Shown here one piece after another: positions 1 through 13,359 of a DNA stretch of 64,000 bases (position 1 is the first letter of the stretch; each line of letters begins with the position of its first letter). Source of the stretch: Chamaecyparis obtusa. Lineage: Eukaryota > Streptophyta > Pinopsida > Cupressales > Cupressaceae. Location: positions 434,001 through 498,000 of the forward strand of contig BSBK01001301.1 in assembly GCA_027943335.1 (NCBI GenBank). The letters run 5' to 3'. The position numbers were made by a program, and so were the translations under genes. The notes beneath the pieces were generated by a model that saw only the letters and a list, made by a program, of their open reading frames with translations, did not search any database and was not told the origin of the DNA.

Positions 1-1401
1 ACTTAAATAAGATACTATAGACTCATAGTCATTCCAGTTCACTACCGATCATAATTGTGAGCTCAGAATCAACTAAATTTTTGTACTACTAAATCTCTTA
101 AAGTCTCCTTCTCTCTAAAATGTTTCAATAATGAAACTCATATCTCTTAAATAGACAAGTAAACCATTTTCATACCAGCCATCAGATTTTGCCTCATAAT
201 CTCCATCGTCCATTTTGGTGAAGGGTCTGACAATTGCTTATGATAACAACTAATATTTGGTGAACTCCACATAATTTCAAATAATTGACTGGGTGAATAG
301 GGTGGGAATTTGGGACATGATTATGTATGATGCATGGCGAATTGGGTCCTAGTGTAAATAAAAATTTCACTTGGGACAATGGGCCTTCAGCGAATGGTGA
401 TCCTCGATAAATACACCCTTCCTTAATCCAGGGTGAATAAGAGTAAAATATAATAGAAATATGGGCAAAGAACCTCAATACCATAGTGAAATTACATAAA
501 AATAGTGGCAAACAATCCGACCACTAAACATGTCTTTTATAAAATATGGGTGAACCAGTCAACAAGTATATTGAGCTTTTATTTGCCAATTTCTATACAG
601 TGATTGTGACATTCACCAATTGGTGAATAATCACCACTAAAAAAATCCCTGCTTGAAAGTAGACAATTGCTTTGATGGATTATGCCTATCTCTTTCTCCT
701 TAGATTTCTTGATCTCGCTTGCCTTGATTTCTCTTTTTCTTGATGATTGCCTTATGATCAAATGAGAGGAGAAGGCTTCCTTATATACTACTCTAGGGCA
801 CAAACTTCTAGAGAGGCCAACATATGATATATAAATTCTCATTAGGCTCATACCCTTAGAAGTGGACCTATATTAAATATCTTTTAAGAGTCACCTCTTA
901 GAAACCTAAAATAGCCGACCCAGAAGCGGGAAAATAAATTTTTGAGCTTCCCCCCGCATTTGGCACACTTTTTGATGAAAAAGGGGGACCTGGGCAAGGT
1001 CAAGATCGACACTGAAATAGGTTGGGATTGAGGTCAACCTTGACCTAGCTCAAGGTCAAGTTTGACCTTGACAAAGAGGATTAAAACCCTTGGAAAATAT
1101 GCTAGGTGAGGAAAACAGTGCCCGAAGAGGCCCAATCAGGGTCCTAAACAGGCACAAAAGATGGAAAAGGGGTAGAAATCTAAGGACAACATGATAATGG
1201 ACCAAAACACCCCCTAAGGAGGGCTAAGCAGTCTTAACATGGAAGTTCTTCCATTTTAAGATGATACAATGATAAGTATAGTCAAAACTAGTTGACATCA
1301 ATGACAACATAATGACTGATTTAATTGCCTTACATATCACTTTAATAACTTGGTGACCTCCTTAGTCTTCATCAAGATATTCAATTAGTTATAGGTTAAC
1401 A
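1..1401 (-). repeat. 3' LTR of copia A (partial)
   Basis: It ends at ...GGTTAACA (1401), directly next to a polypurine tract on the minus strand. Positions about 100-220 are clearly homologous to 6880-6985 in the right-hand LTR, including the stretch around aaatagacaagtaaaccat. From about 220 to 1250 I see no counterpart in the right-hand LTR, so this copy has either an insertion or a strongly diverged U3. It contains several ggtgaa motifs near 220-640 and repeated ttgacct/ggtcaa words at 990-1075. No gene is visible here. The outer end of the LTR is not in the window. Confidence 0.6.
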
Positions 1402-1889
1402 ATATCTCCCTTTAGCATTGATGGAAACACAATATGAAATATGCCATAGAATACCAAACATCAGTTCTACAACTACATAGATAAATGTTGTAGCACGGTA
1501 AGCTCTCCCTAGCTTGATATTTAATATGTTTAATCACTACATAGTATTCCAGCATTTCAGTAGACTCTCCCTATAGATTTGATCATCTTCAATTCTCTGA
1601 CTATTTCTCACCCTTTTCATGTTCTCCTCAACATAATATTTTATAGAAATCTCTGTCCCTTTGACAATAATGCCAAAAGAAAATATTCAAACATCTCTTT
1701 AGTAGCCAAATAGTATTTTTGTTGTTCGGTTCAAATCAAGTACCTTCATGTACTGATATATAGTTCTAAGTTCTAGCTTCAACAATCTTCAGTTCCTTCA
1801 CAACCTTGGGAATCCTAAAGTGTGAGCTACATGCATCAACATTATTGATTTTTTGATAAAGTACAGGTTGATGCAACCTCTTGATCACC
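1402..1889 (-). other. Polypurine tract and 3' untranslated region of copia A
   Basis: Minus-strand 1413-1402 reads AAAGGGAGATAT, directly followed by the LTR start TGTTAACC, which fits the plus-strand primer site of reverse transcription. A second purine tract with the context GGCATTATTGTCAAAGGGA lies at 1652-1679, about 240 bp further inside. The rest of the stretch between the tract and the end of RNase H shows no coding potential. Confidence 0.65.
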
Positions 1890-4800
1890 TTAGTGATCGA
1901 TAGATAGGGGATGGACCCCTAGTCTAGTCCTCAAGTACTCAAATGTATCCTTTGGTAAGGGCTTTGTAAATATGTCTGCAAGTTTTTCTTTAGATTTTAC
2001 AAACTCTAGTTTCACTTTCTTTTCTTGTACTTGTTCCCTCAAATAGTGGTACTTAATAGATATGTGCTTTGTCTTTGAATGCATCACCGGATTCTTGAAA
2101 TTTTTTATATAAATGTTGTTGTCACAATAAATAATCATTGGATTAGTGATCACCTCATTCATTCCTTTCAAAAATTGTTTTATCCATACAATATTTGAAC
2201 AATTAGCAGTAGTAGAAACATATTCTACTTCAGTAGTAGACTGAGATATACATGCCTATTTTTAACTTATCCATGTAACTAACCTTTCTCCCAAAAAGAA
2301 TGCTCCTCCAGTTGTTCTCTTCTGGTCATCAATATTTTCCGCCCAATCTGCATCGGTGTAAACTTTTAGTTCAAAATTGCTTCCTTTTTTACCATAAACC
2401 ATAATCTTCAATTTTCTTCAAATATCTTAGAATCCTTTTAATAGCAATTATATGTGATTCCTTAGGATTAGTAGAAAATCTTGCTACAATCCCAACAACA
2501 TGTTCTATATAAGGCCTATTGTGTACAACATACATCAATTTTCTAATCATTGATCTATACAATGTTTGATTTACCTCAGTTGATTCATCATGTTTTGTCA
2601 ATTTTCATCCTTTGATTATCGGTGTACCTACTAGTTTTGAATATTCCATTACAAAAGTCTTCAATACTTCCTTGATGTATTTTTATTGTGTGATGAATAT
2701 GCCTTCATTTTGTTGTATAATTTACAAACCTAGAAAGAATTTAATCTCTCCAAACATTGACATCTCAAATTCCTTTCTAATTTCATCAGCAAATGATTTC
2801 CAAATATTATCATCTCCTATAAATATAATATCATCAACAAAAATTTCAGCGATAATAATATTGTCATCAAATTCTCCTTTCAAATACAAATTGCTATTGT
2901 CACTTGTCCTCACAAATCCAATACTAATAAGATAAGTATGCATTCTTTCATACCATGCTCTCAGTGATTGTTTCAACCCATACATTGATTTGTGTAATTT
3001 GCATACTATGTTCCTCTAAATTGGATCAACAAAACCTTCAAGTTGTTCTATGTAAACCTCTTCCGCAAGTATCCCTTTTGGAAATGTAGATTTAACATCC
3101 ATTTGATAAACCATAAGTCCTTTATGTGCAACATATGCAAGCAATATTTTGACTCCTCCAAGTCTTGCTACTAGTGAAAAAGTTTCACCATAGTCAATTC
3201 CTTCTTCTTGTGCATATCCCTTACGTACAAGTCTTACTTTATTTCTAGCCACTTCACCATTCTCATTCAACTTGTTTCTAAATATCCACTTAGTACCAAT
3301 CACATTTTTGTCACTCAGTCTTGGTACCAATATCCATGTTTTGTTTTTCTCTAGTTGCTCAATATCTTCATTCATGGCCTTAATCCATTCTTCATTCTCA
3401 AGTGCATCTTTAACATTTTTAGGCTCAAATTCACAAACTAAACATGTGTTTTGTCTTAAGTTACTTCATGTTATCATGCCAGCTTGTTTGTCTCCAATAA
3501 TATGGTTCTGTGGATGGTGTCCTATCACAAACTTAGCCAACACTTGCTCTCTTCTTTGTTCATCAGTTGGTGCAGGCTCAATTTCTTTCTCGGTAACATC
3601 TTTTGGATTCTCGGTAGCATTTTATTGTCGCTTGGTAGACTCAACATATGGCTCAGGTAGATAGTTTGGATGCTCAATATATGTAAATCTACCATAGTCT
3701 TTCGGTTCCTTCCTACTTTCTTCATCATTTTTCTCAGAAAACTCATCAACTTTCACATTAGCACTTTCAATTATTTTGTTAGAAAAATCATTCAAACATT
3801 TGTAAGCGTTGCTCTTAGTAGAATATCCCAAAAATATTCCATCATCACCTTTAGAATCAAATTTACCATTTCTATCATCTTTCAGAATGTAACATCTACT
3901 TCCAAAAATTCTAAAATAACTTACATTAGGTGTGTAGCCAAACCATAACTCATAAGGTGTCTTGTTTGTATCTTTCTTCAGTTCTACTCGGTTCAATGTG
4001 TATACAATAGCGCTAAAAGCTTCTCACCAGTACATTTGTGCAACATCATTTTCAATCATGAGTGTTCTAGCACAATAAACTATAGATCTATTCCTCCTTT
4101 TAGCAATACCATTCTGTTAAGGTGTTCTCAGTGCAGAAACCTATCTTTTAATTCCATGCTCATTACAAAAGTTAGTGAATTCATCAAAAATAAGCTCACC
4201 TCCTCTATCAAATCTTAAGCATTTTAACTCTTTTCCAATCTCCTTTTCTACTTTAGCTTTATACCACTTAAATTTTTTTGAAAGCTTCATATTTCTCTTT
4301 CAAAAACATAACTATCATCATCCTAGAGTAGTCATCAACAAATAAATTGAAATATTTGTCACCATAATAACTCTAAGTTCTCATAGGACCACATAAGTCG
4401 GTATGTACCAACTCCAAAATAGCTTTAGAAGAATAGCCTTTTCTCTTTGAACTAGATTTTGACATTTTTCCCATTTGACATTGTTTGCACATGACATGGT
4501 CAGGTTTAGACAAGCTCGGTAAACCTCTTACTTTTCTTTTCTTACTGATCTTAACCATGTTGTAAAAATTCACATGACATAGCCTTTTATGCCATAACCA
4601 CACATCCTCAGTTCTAGCCATTAAACAAGAAGTTTCAGCATTGTCAAGAGAAAATAGATTACCTTTGGATTGTTCACTAGTACTGACAAGATTTTTGGTT
4701 TCATCATAGATCTTCACCTTTCTACTTTCAAATGCAACTCGGTGACCTGAGTTATTCAATTGTGCTACACTCTATAGATTATAGTTAAGTCCTTTCACCC

Positions 4801-6057
4801 AATATGCATTTTTACATTTAATCTTATTGTTTAGAATGATATATCATTACCCATTTTAACAGATCCTCCATTATAATGTTCAAGGTATTCAAAATTATCC
4901 TCATCACCAGGCATATGATGTGTACAACCACTATCAATAATCCATGTTTCATTCTAGCTAACTTTATAAATAAGTGATGTTTATACATACCATTCTCAGT
5001 CTTTTGAATCTTCTTTCAAAGCTATGAATACCACCTCAACATCTTCATCATTTTCAGTGTTGGTGTCATTATCATCATCTCCAAAAAGGTAACATGTCTT
5101 CTTTCCTTTGTCTTTGTAGTACTCATTGTTTCTTTTGTCATACTTTTGGTTGCCTCTGTGATCTTGGTTGTCTCTTCTGTCAAATTTATTTTCACCAGAT
5201 CGGTTATTGTCCTTGTCATCATCTTTCCTATTAGGACATCTAGCTACAATACGACTAATTTATTTATAATTAAAACATGCTAGAGGTAATTTTCCCTTAT
5301 ACCTTCCTTTACCTTTCTATAGCCTTATAGCCATAAGGGCTTCAAGTTCACCAAGTCCATCTCCATTGTCATTGTCACTTTCATTTCTTATGTTATGTTT
5401 ACTACTAGACTTAATGATCTTCAAGGATGACATAAATGTAGACTCAACACTTGGTATAATACTGTTATCATAATTATTCAGCTCAAAATTAGTCAACTTA
5501 CCGATTAGACTATCAAGTGTAAGAACATTGTTTGGTACATATCTCATTTCATGAATTACAGAGATTCCAATAGCATAGATAGGCAGCAAGGTTCTAAGAC
5601 TTTTACTCACAATAGTGTCTTCATTAATAACACCTCCTCCTCATATAGCATTGACAACTTCCTTGATTCGATTAGAGTACTGTGTAATGTTTTCACCTTA
5701 TTTCATCTTCATATCATCAAATCTACCTCTAAGGCTTTCAACTCTGGCTCTCATTACATTTGCATCTCCTCCATGAACTAGATAAAGCTTGCCCCACATT
5801 TCTTTTGTTGTAGTACATGTTTTGATATCTTCAAATTCTGCATCAGATAGGGAAGCAACTATCTCTATCATTGTTATGTTGTGTTCATGTCTGTCTCTTA
5901 GTTGATCAACTGTCAAAGGTCTAATAGTCAGTTATATGTAACCATTGTCTAGGATTTATAGTGCAAATTATCCAATTCTAGAAATGTGAAACCTCAATCT
6001 ACTTTGCCATGTCCAGAAGTTGTCTTTGTTTAGCTTAGGCACCTCCCTTTTATACAT
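1890..6057 (-). pseudogene. Degenerate copia A Gag-Pol polyprotein
   Basis: The start is taken as the ATG at 6057, about 60 bp after the primer site. Domains in minus-strand order: a UBN2-type Gag (6057-5317); a zinc knuckle near 5290-5230 that has lost its second Cys; a protease with DSGCTHHMPG (about 4960-4930); an HHCC integrase zinc domain with HKRLCH and CKQC (4650-4480); the integrase core, badly broken, to about 3996; the GYTPN/FLGYS region (3960-3800); reverse transcriptase from GTKWIFRNK (3300) to FVDDIIF (about 2830); and an RNase H tail ending in ADIFTKPLPKD (about 1960-1930). At least ten breaks interrupt it. The SIRE-like branch is possible, but the clade is not settled by reading. 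Confidence 0.85.
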
Positions 6058-6107
6058 CTTGTAATCTTTAGCTCAAGTCCTTAAAAATTCTTTTTCAAGC
6101 ACACTAA

Positions 6108-6120
6108 CTCTAATACCAAT
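6108..6120 (-). other. Primer binding site of copia A (initiator Met-tRNA type)
   Basis: The minus strand reads ATTGGTATTAGAG immediately after the LTR end ...TAACA. It matches the common plant copia primer site TGGTATCAGAG except for one C-to-T change, so it is decayed but recognisable. Confidence 0.8.
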
Positions 6121-7321
6121 TGTTAGATAACTGAGGGGGGGTGAATCAGTTAATTCCAATTATCCTACAATCCCAAACTCTCAAATGTACTTTTCAAACA
6201 AATAATCAACTTGATAAGATAACATTTACAATCTTTCTATTCATTTACTGAATACCTGTAAAATCAATATTGTTTTTACCGGTTAACCCAGATATGAAAT
6301 GTGTAAAGTAAAATAACAATCCAATCACATCAAATAACACATAACACATGGATTTTAACATAGAAACCCTGCTAAGGGAAAAACCACCTGGGACTGGTAA
6401 CCCAAAATATTTTACTCTTCTAAAGTGAGCTCAGTTAGGAGCCAACCCTGTTAAAGGTTATAATGCACACTATTAGGTGTGAACTGGTTAGAGGATTTAT
6501 CACTAATAGTTAACTCTTGACCATCATTCACTATGGGGTCAACAAGAAAACCATCAACATTCCTTGAATGTCATATTGAAATACAAATGACTATTAAGTC
6601 CACTCAGTTAAGAGATTTTGTTGGAACAATGGTTAAATTGATATAGTAGCGATCTGATTCAAATACAACTAATATTGCAAATATTTAGATCTATGCTAAG
6701 CTCAAAATACCTCCTCTAATCAATAATCACTTCAATCCTATATCACATTTAGCTCTTTCAACATTACTCTAATGCTCGGTTATATCTACAAATCTACTCG
6801 GTTTTGTCTATAATGAGTTTGATCAGTGGTGCATGAAAAAATTTCTTTCACCCAATTTCTCCTATAGATTCAATAAGCTCTTCCTTTTCAACAATGAATC
6901 TCAAATCTCTTTAAATAGACATGTACACCATTTTCATCTCATCCATTAGATTTTGCCTCTTAATCTCCATCACCCATTTTTCCGCTTCAAGCTTCCTCGA
7001 CAGATGTGTCTTTAACATGTTTGAATCTCTTCCCTTCGATCCTTTCTAAATTTTGTCAGTCGTGGATCTTATAACAAACTATATCTCTTACCTCAAAATC
7101 ATAAGCAACTGCCAGCTCATCAATTCTAGTTGACTGTTATAAACATTTAATGTTTTCATCTATACTCAATTAATACACAATGCGTCAGTGATAACTAACT
7201 TAGTTATTACTATCACTAGGTATACACAAGACTGGCTTAGTGTATACATAAATCTTCAATTAATGACCACATTAACTTGTTCAATTCTAATCTTCAATAC
7301 ATAACAAATTCATGTAATACA
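6121..7321 (-). repeat. 5' LTR of copia A
   Basis: On the plus strand it starts TGTTAGATAACTGAGG and ends ...TAATACA, giving TG...CA ends and 1201 bp. The U5 end carries the stem TAACTGA/TCAGTTA around a G-run (C-run in the sense RNA), also seen in C, I and J. The right end abuts sequence of element B's LTR. Homology to the left-hand LTR is clear only around 6880-6985. Confidence 0.7.
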
Positions 7322-7326
7322 ATCAA

Positions 7327-9929
7327 GTAGGAGAGCCTCCTATGGTTGACTTAAGTCAAGATGCCCCTAAGGTAGAGGATGTAACTGAACCTCCTCAGAA
7401 GAAATAAAGACTAGAGGAAGGTGAACCCTAAAAAGGGAAGAAACAAAAGAAGGAAATTGACAGGATTGCAGCTTTAGTGCCTAGTGATAGAGACTACTAT
7501 CACCATATGAGAAAGACTATTAGAGAGGAAAAGAAAGTGGCCACACATGAAGAAGTGGAGTTACCCCTGTTGCTTGGCAAAGATTAATGGGAAATATACC
7601 AGGAAGAGATTCTCAGTGATGATCAATTCATCAAGAGTGAAGAATTTAAGAATTTTTTGATATGGAGGAAGCAATAGGAGATTGCAAGAAAAATGACTGA
7701 GGGAACTGATCCAAATGATGAGGCACTAAAAGATTTATCTTTCTATGATCTATAATCAGAAGCTATCTCTGTAGAGGATGCTAGGAAACTAGTTAAATCC
7801 AGTGGGATACTCTTAGTGATAGGATGAGATCTGACATCAGCCTTCATTATTGATCAGATTATAGGGAAAACTTAGGGAAATCTTTGGCATAGGATAGGTC
7901 AAGAGGATCTAATTAAGGATAGTCCAAAAAAGCATCCAAACACCACAATGTAGAATAACACAACAAGATAATGTTTTCAATTGAATTTTCATTAACATGC
8001 CTGACTGTAAGGCCTTCCGGGTTAGGCCCAAATACAATCAAAAGTATTTCTACAATCTCTGAGCTAGTCCATCTCTAGAACAAATAAAAAACTGATAGAA
8101 AACACTAAGGTAGAATCTAAACTTGAGCTCGCAAGCCTCCAAGAAATATCCTTGTCTCCAAGCATGCAAACCACTAGCTCTGCTATTACAAACTATCAGA
8201 TAACAATCTGATCTTCAAGATCTCACAGAATCCAAAATGATATCCTTCACACTCTACTAATTTTCTAATCTAATGAATCTACCTCCTAAACAACTACCAA
8301 ACACTCCTTAAATACTAATCTTCAGCCACAAGTCAGCTAGAAGAAATAATTAACTGCTAAGTCAAGTCATCTCCTATTACAAACAAATATTAAATGCAAT
8401 AATAGTCAGCTCTCAAATAGCCTTAAAAACATTTAATTCTCCATGTCAGCCTCAAGATCTACATAGGAGAATACCAAAAAAGCTACCAACAAAATCTCCA
8501 AGAACTCTAATCGGTAAACTAGAACTGCCAAGCACCAGAGAAACAACTGAGCACTAGTGAAATAACTGACCACGCCAAGCAACATAGGCATCACCGAGCA
8601 AGAATGTTCCACTAAGCATAAGAGGTTTCACTGAGTTCCTTCAGAAATTGAGCTTCCTTTAATAACTGAGACCGTCAGTTAAAGCTACAACCAAGTAACA
8701 TAGAACTAAAATAACACACCACCATGTAGATTCACTGAGTACCCTAGAATGCCCCTTCATCAATCTTTCATATGAGACCCAAGTTGGTGATATGATCAAA
8801 GGATGTAGGTATAACCCCAAATCTCAGGCTTTAGCAATGTGGTCCCTTGCACCAAGAACTTAGAAGCCTTCCCTAGTTAGCATAGAGGAGAAAATGGAGG
8901 GGGGAAAAATCATTTGAACTGTGTAAAACACCAGTGATCTTGAAGTGTCTAAGGTAGTGACATATTTTTCCCTCCTAATGAAGCCAAAAATGTCCAACTG
9001 TCAAATAGGTATGGCAAGTTATTTAATGATGCTATTGGTCTGGTAAAGGATAGAGACAAGGGACTAATGAAAATAAAAGCATTAGAGGATGAGCTTTTAG
9101 AAGCAAAAGCTAAGCTTGAAGAGGCCTCTAAGGGAGCTCCTCCTCTAGTCCTACAGATTGAGGCTGTAGTAAATTAGTGGTAGAAGTTCTTGTTGATACA
9201 ATAGAAGAATCAGAGAAGAACAAGTTAGATGTAGCCCTCAAGGCACTTTCTAATATCATACAACATAGGTATGAGGTAATTAAAGAGAAAATGGACTAAG
9301 TCCATAATTTATACTCTATGTTATAGAAAAGAAATGACAATATCAAAGATGCTATGACAACTTTAGAACCACTTTTCAACATTTGGTCTACTAGAGGGGC
9401 CCTCTTTGAAAAACTTGAGCTACTGCAACAACATAGGACTAATATTCTAGACTTAGTTGCTGAGGTGGGAGAGAAGATAGAACAAATTGGTACTACTTGG
9501 GGATTCTTCAAAGGAAAGCCCAATCAAGTAAGGGCCAAAGTGGACATGTTTGGTATGGATTTCAGCAAGTACCTCCCTCCAATTTAAAAACATGATGGTA
9601 ACATCATAGGAGTTAAGGAATGGAAGTCATGCATGGGTCATTTGGTGACTAGGCAAGAGGCCTTTTTGAATGATGACAGCTCCTTAGACATTGATAAGTT
9701 CAACAATACTCTGGATGACATGTTTAAAACTGAAAATGAGTGCACCAGATTTGTTGTTGATACAAAAGCCATTACTGACTCAAGATGGGACAAATAATTT
9801 AAGTTGTTGTAAAGCTTGAAATAGTACACGTGACCTTCAGAGGAAGAAGTTGCAGCTCGGGAAAAAAGCACCAATCTAAAGAAGAAGAATCCAACTATTG
9901 TTGATGTAGAGGCAATGGAAGATGAGTGA
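7327..9929 (+). pseudogene. LTR-internal unknown reading frame of element B, 5' copy (C-terminal part)
   Basis: This is homologous to 38300-40003 in the 3' LTR but more broken, with stops early in the basic stretch after EDVTEP, after WRKQ, and later. It holds the acidic then Lys/Arg-rich linker (EEGEP then GKKQKKE), a stretch with ILSDDQFIKSEEF, a coiled-coil-like segment (about 9040-9290), and the well-conserved block 9354-9590 containing TTLEPLFNIWSTRG and WGFFKGK. It is interrupted by solo LTR K. I do not recognise the family. Its presence in both LTRs means it was duplicated by reverse transcription with the LTR. Confidence 0.6.
7885..8762. mobile_element. Solo LTR K, 878 bp
   Basis: This block is absent from the homologous position in the 3' LTR (about 38846). 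It has TG...CA ends (TGGCATAGG ... CTTCATCA) and exact 5-bp flanking duplications atctt at 7880-7884 and 8763-8767. It contains no primer site, polypurine tract or internal region, so it is best read as a solo LTR left by recombination between two LTRs. A TATTTAAG box on the minus strand near 8310 would fit a minus orientation, but that is weak. The family was not identified. Confidence 0.75.
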
Positions 9930-10982
9930 ATTCCAACATGGCACCTAATCTTTGAGCACATGAAAAGTAACTATTTTGAAGAGGATTATATAGGTTAGTC
10001 AGAATAGGCGATCATCATTCACAAAACAACCTTCAGCAGTTACTTTAAATACCAATAGAAAAAGGTGCCACTTGAAGGGATTCACTATGAGAAGAAATAG
10101 TTTTCTAGTGCTATTTCCCTTTTTCTATTTAGTCTAAAATATGTTTTGTATTCTAGTGCAAGTCACTATCACTAAGCCATCTGAAGCTTGTTGCATCCTT
10201 TTCTTGAGGATTCCAAGATGGCTATTATATATATAGGAAGTCTCTTGTTTCATTAAAGGGTGGTGAAACACTTATTGTAATAGGATTTTTTGCATTGGTG
10301 TTTTAATTCTAAGGAATCTTAGTCTCTAAATGTATTGATACATAAGATTTATCAATGAAAATATACTAAAATTCCTTGTATATGTTTTGTTGTCTTCATG
10401 TGTGAATTTGGATTTCTGTATGTGTTAAATCTATAAGGAATTTTTGATACATCATCTACAAGGTAGATAGTGGGGTTAATCTTAAGTTTCTTTCAAGGGA
10501 AGGGTAAATCTTAAGTGAGGTCTTAGAGAATTCATAATCTTTGCAAGAATCTAATGACAATATATATAAATGAGAAGATAATTTATAAGATATTTTATCT
10601 AGGTTTTGGGGTTATTTGATTTGAGGGTTTTCTGTAGATGTGTGTCTTAGTTGACTCTGATGCCCTAGGATTTGGCACTGGTCATTGCTTAAGTTGCATT
10701 TTTTCACCATCAATCAAATGAATAACAATCTATTTTAAGTTTTGTTAAATAAAGTAAATGTTCTTGTCTGTGTCAAGCATACAGACAACTATTGTGATTC
10801 TTTGGAGAATTCAATCTAGTGGGTATACCCCACCTGAGCCTGAAGCTCAAAGTGAAGAAGAATCTAGATCCTTAATACCTTAGTGTTTATTATTGATAGA
10901 TGCATCTATTGGGACTACAAGAGTTAAGCATCAGAATTTTTTGATTAGTTTTAATCATTTGTAGTTTTAAACACTAACAAAT

Positions 10983-11000
10983 TGGCGACTCTATTGGGGA
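10983..11000 (+). other. Primer binding site of Tat element B
   Basis: TGGCGACTCTATTGGGGA begins four bases after the LTR end. It closely resembles the Arg-tRNA-type primer site reported for Ogre and other Tat-lineage elements. The 286 bp up to the first Gag codon (11001-11286) form an untranslated leader without other features that I can see. Confidence 0.8.
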
Positions 11001-11286
11001 TTTAAATATTTTGCAATAAGCTTGTTATAGTTTCCTATTAATTGTTTGTTGTTTTACATAGAAGACTAGTTTACCAAAATTTATCCCCACAAGTTCTGTG
11101 GGTGGTGACCCTGAAATCTATGTGTGACTAGTTGCTGGTTTAGCATAAAGAAAATTGTGAAAGTATCTTGTCAAGGTTATCATGAGTCAAAAAAGATACA
11201 CTAGGTCACATTATAAGGATCACCTAGAAAGTAATATGGGTGATGATCTCCATACACCTAGTAGAAATAAATAGTCTAAATGAGGT

Positions 11287-13359
11287 ATGTTTAACCGTAG
11301 TTCCCAAAGACCATATAATGAGCATTTTTCAATACCTATCCCAAAAGAGGTTCTCTCTTTTTCTAAAAACCCTAAGTTTCTTAGAAGAATGAACCCTGAC
11401 TCGGTTAGTCCTCCTCAGGAAGATGAATTCATAGATATAGGATTCTTTCTTGCACATGAAAGTTTAGACCAAACAAGAGATACCTCTGCTATTGAGACTG
11501 CTTCTCATGATTCTGAGAAGTTGGGTGAAGAAGTTATGGATTTCAAAAAAAAAGAGCAGGAATAATTATTAGAAATTGCTAGGACAAGAAAAGAGCAGGA
11601 GCAACAAATTTATGATTTACTCATGGAGAGACAAGAACTCATGAGAAAGACAAAGAATAGTGAGCTCCAAGAAAAACATCTAAATCAAGAATTTAAGGGT
11701 TTAAATAGTGATTTATTTGGTGATATAGGATTTTTGAGGCAACAAGTTAGTAACAATGAGCCCACTCCTAAGAAGGATGAATTTGAAGGTGAAGGCCCTA
11801 TTTTGAAATAGTTGCATCCATCAGAAGTTAAGAAAAATGAAGATCTTAGAATTAACACTAAGGATGCATCTGACAAAGGAAAACAAAAGGTGGTAGGAAT
11901 AAACATAAATCAATCCAAAAGGAATGATGTTATTCCTAATGCTATTTCTCAAGCTAGCTTAGAATTAGACAAGGCCAGAAAGGCCAAAGAAGATTTGGCT
12001 ATCTAATTAGAAAAGTTGGAGTTGGAAGTTGCTACAGATGAGATGAAAAGGAAAATTTCCTTTCTACATGCTAATATGAATACAACTGCTAGCAGCTCAG
12101 TCCCTGTTAATATAGAGACAATACCACAAAGTCAACCATGTGGTTCTATGCCAAATCCCCAAGCCTCAGGCTCCAAGCAAGTGGTCCAAGGAGAAATTCA
12201 AAGTATCAATCCAATAGTCCCTTTGGCTGGTGGTCCTATTGTAAATGTGTTGCATCAAAATATTGGAGGAAGTGGAGCTCGAGCTTCAAAACAATTTCAA
12301 AGGAGGCTAGTTCATTTGAATAGATACCGACCATTATTCTTTGATGGTATTCATGGTCAACTGAATGCTATCCCAAATGAGGTAAGAGACAAAATCCCTA
12401 AGTTCATAAGTAACAATTTTTATTACATGTGAAGAGCATCTTAAGTCTTTTACAGATAAAGTAAATGACTATGAAATTGAGAATGAAGATTTTGTTAGAA
12501 AACTTTTTGTTCAATCACTAATAGAAGATGCTAGGAATTGGTATAGGGGTCTATCTTAAAATAACATCACTTCATGGGATGAATTTGTGAGAAACTTTAA
12601 AGAGCAGTATGTTGAACATGTCAATTCTAGTTACATCCTTAATGAATTCAATAATATCAAAAAAAATCCAAATGAGAGCATGTTTGAATTCAATGGTAGG
12701 TTTCAAAAGGCCATGTACAAATTATTTCAAGTCCTAAGATTAGATGATGAAGTTTTCCTAACCACATAGTTCAATGCTTTAGAGGGGAAAATGTCTTACC
12801 TCTTAAGAGACAAAAGCCCATGTACTCTGAGAGATGCTTTCAAATTAGCAGTAAATATTGAGAGTAATAGGAAAGCATTTGGTCAAATGTACAAAAGGGA
12901 TGAAGGGAGATTGTGGAAAGAGACCAAACCACAAACTACAAAACCTACCAAAGAAGATGACAAAGTTGACAAGTTGGCAAGTGTTGTCAAGGATAGCTCT
13001 ACTAGGATTGAAAAGGGTGGGAGAGGTTTTCAGGATAATAGACCACCATATTAGAGGTAGGAAAGATTCCCAAGCCTAAATGATCAGCCCTACAAAACAA
13101 ATTGTATGGATGGGAAGCCTATTTTTGATACCCATGAGACACATAAGGGAAGGGATACCCTAGACCCTTTAAAGAAGAATGCAACACATAATTTAGAAAG
13201 TGTTCAATGGTGTGTGGCTTGTAATATGCCTCACTCACCCTATCATTGTATTTTATCCCAAGCCTTAGGAGAAGAACCAGAAGACCTACATGTAGGGGAT
13301 AATGAAAGATCTAAAAAGCCTACAATAAACATGTTAACCACTAAAAATGTGGAAGAACT
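11287..13359 (+). pseudogene. Gag of Tat element B, 5' part (interrupted by element C)
   Basis: The first ATG gives a protein starting MFNRSSQRPYNEH. The N-terminal third is charged and coiled-coil-like (EEVMDFKKKEQE, TRKEQEQQIYDLLMERQ), with in-frame stops at about 11563, 11809 and 12004. The retrotransposon capsid fold follows near 12440-12700, recognised by ARNWYRGLS, WDEFVRNFKEQY and FEFNGRFQKAM, after a frameshift near 12420. A zinc-knuckle-like C-x2-C-x3-H-x4-C (CVACNMPHSPYHC) lies near 13220-13255, as in Tat Gag proteins. The frame is cut at 13359 by element C, and the last five bases (gaact) are duplicated at 29191. Confidence 0.8.

Larger units (their letters stand above)
1..7321 (-). 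mobile_element. Ty1/copia element A, left end off the window, inserted in the 5' LTR of Tat element B
   Basis: Read on the minus strand, the order is 5' LTR (6121-7321), initiator-Met primer site, gag, protease, integrase, reverse transcriptase, RNase H, polypurine tract, 3' LTR (1-1401, incomplete). This gag-PR-INT-RT-RH order defines Ty1/copia. The right boundary is set by ...TACA at 7321, after which the sequence is homologous to the second LTR of element B from about 38297. The matching target duplication would be atcaa (7322-7326), but its partner is off the window. The coding part is full of stops and frameshifts, so this copy cannot move by itself. Confidence 0.85.
7322..10979 (+). repeat. 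5' LTR of Tat element B (left end removed by copia A)
   Basis: It matches 38297-41052 along its whole length, apart from the solo LTR K at 7885-8762. It ends ...ACACTAACA, directly before the primer site. About the first 2.7 kb would lie beyond element A, off the window. It contains the degraded end of the LTR-internal reading frame (to 9929) and then about 1.05 kb of AT-rich noncoding U5-like sequence (9930-10979), in which I see no gene. Confidence 0.85.

Noticed and set aside
220..1250. Extra kilobase in the left LTR of copia A as a nested insertion
   Set aside because: It has no counterpart in the right LTR, but I could not find ends, duplications or a family. Divergence of U3 explains it equally well.
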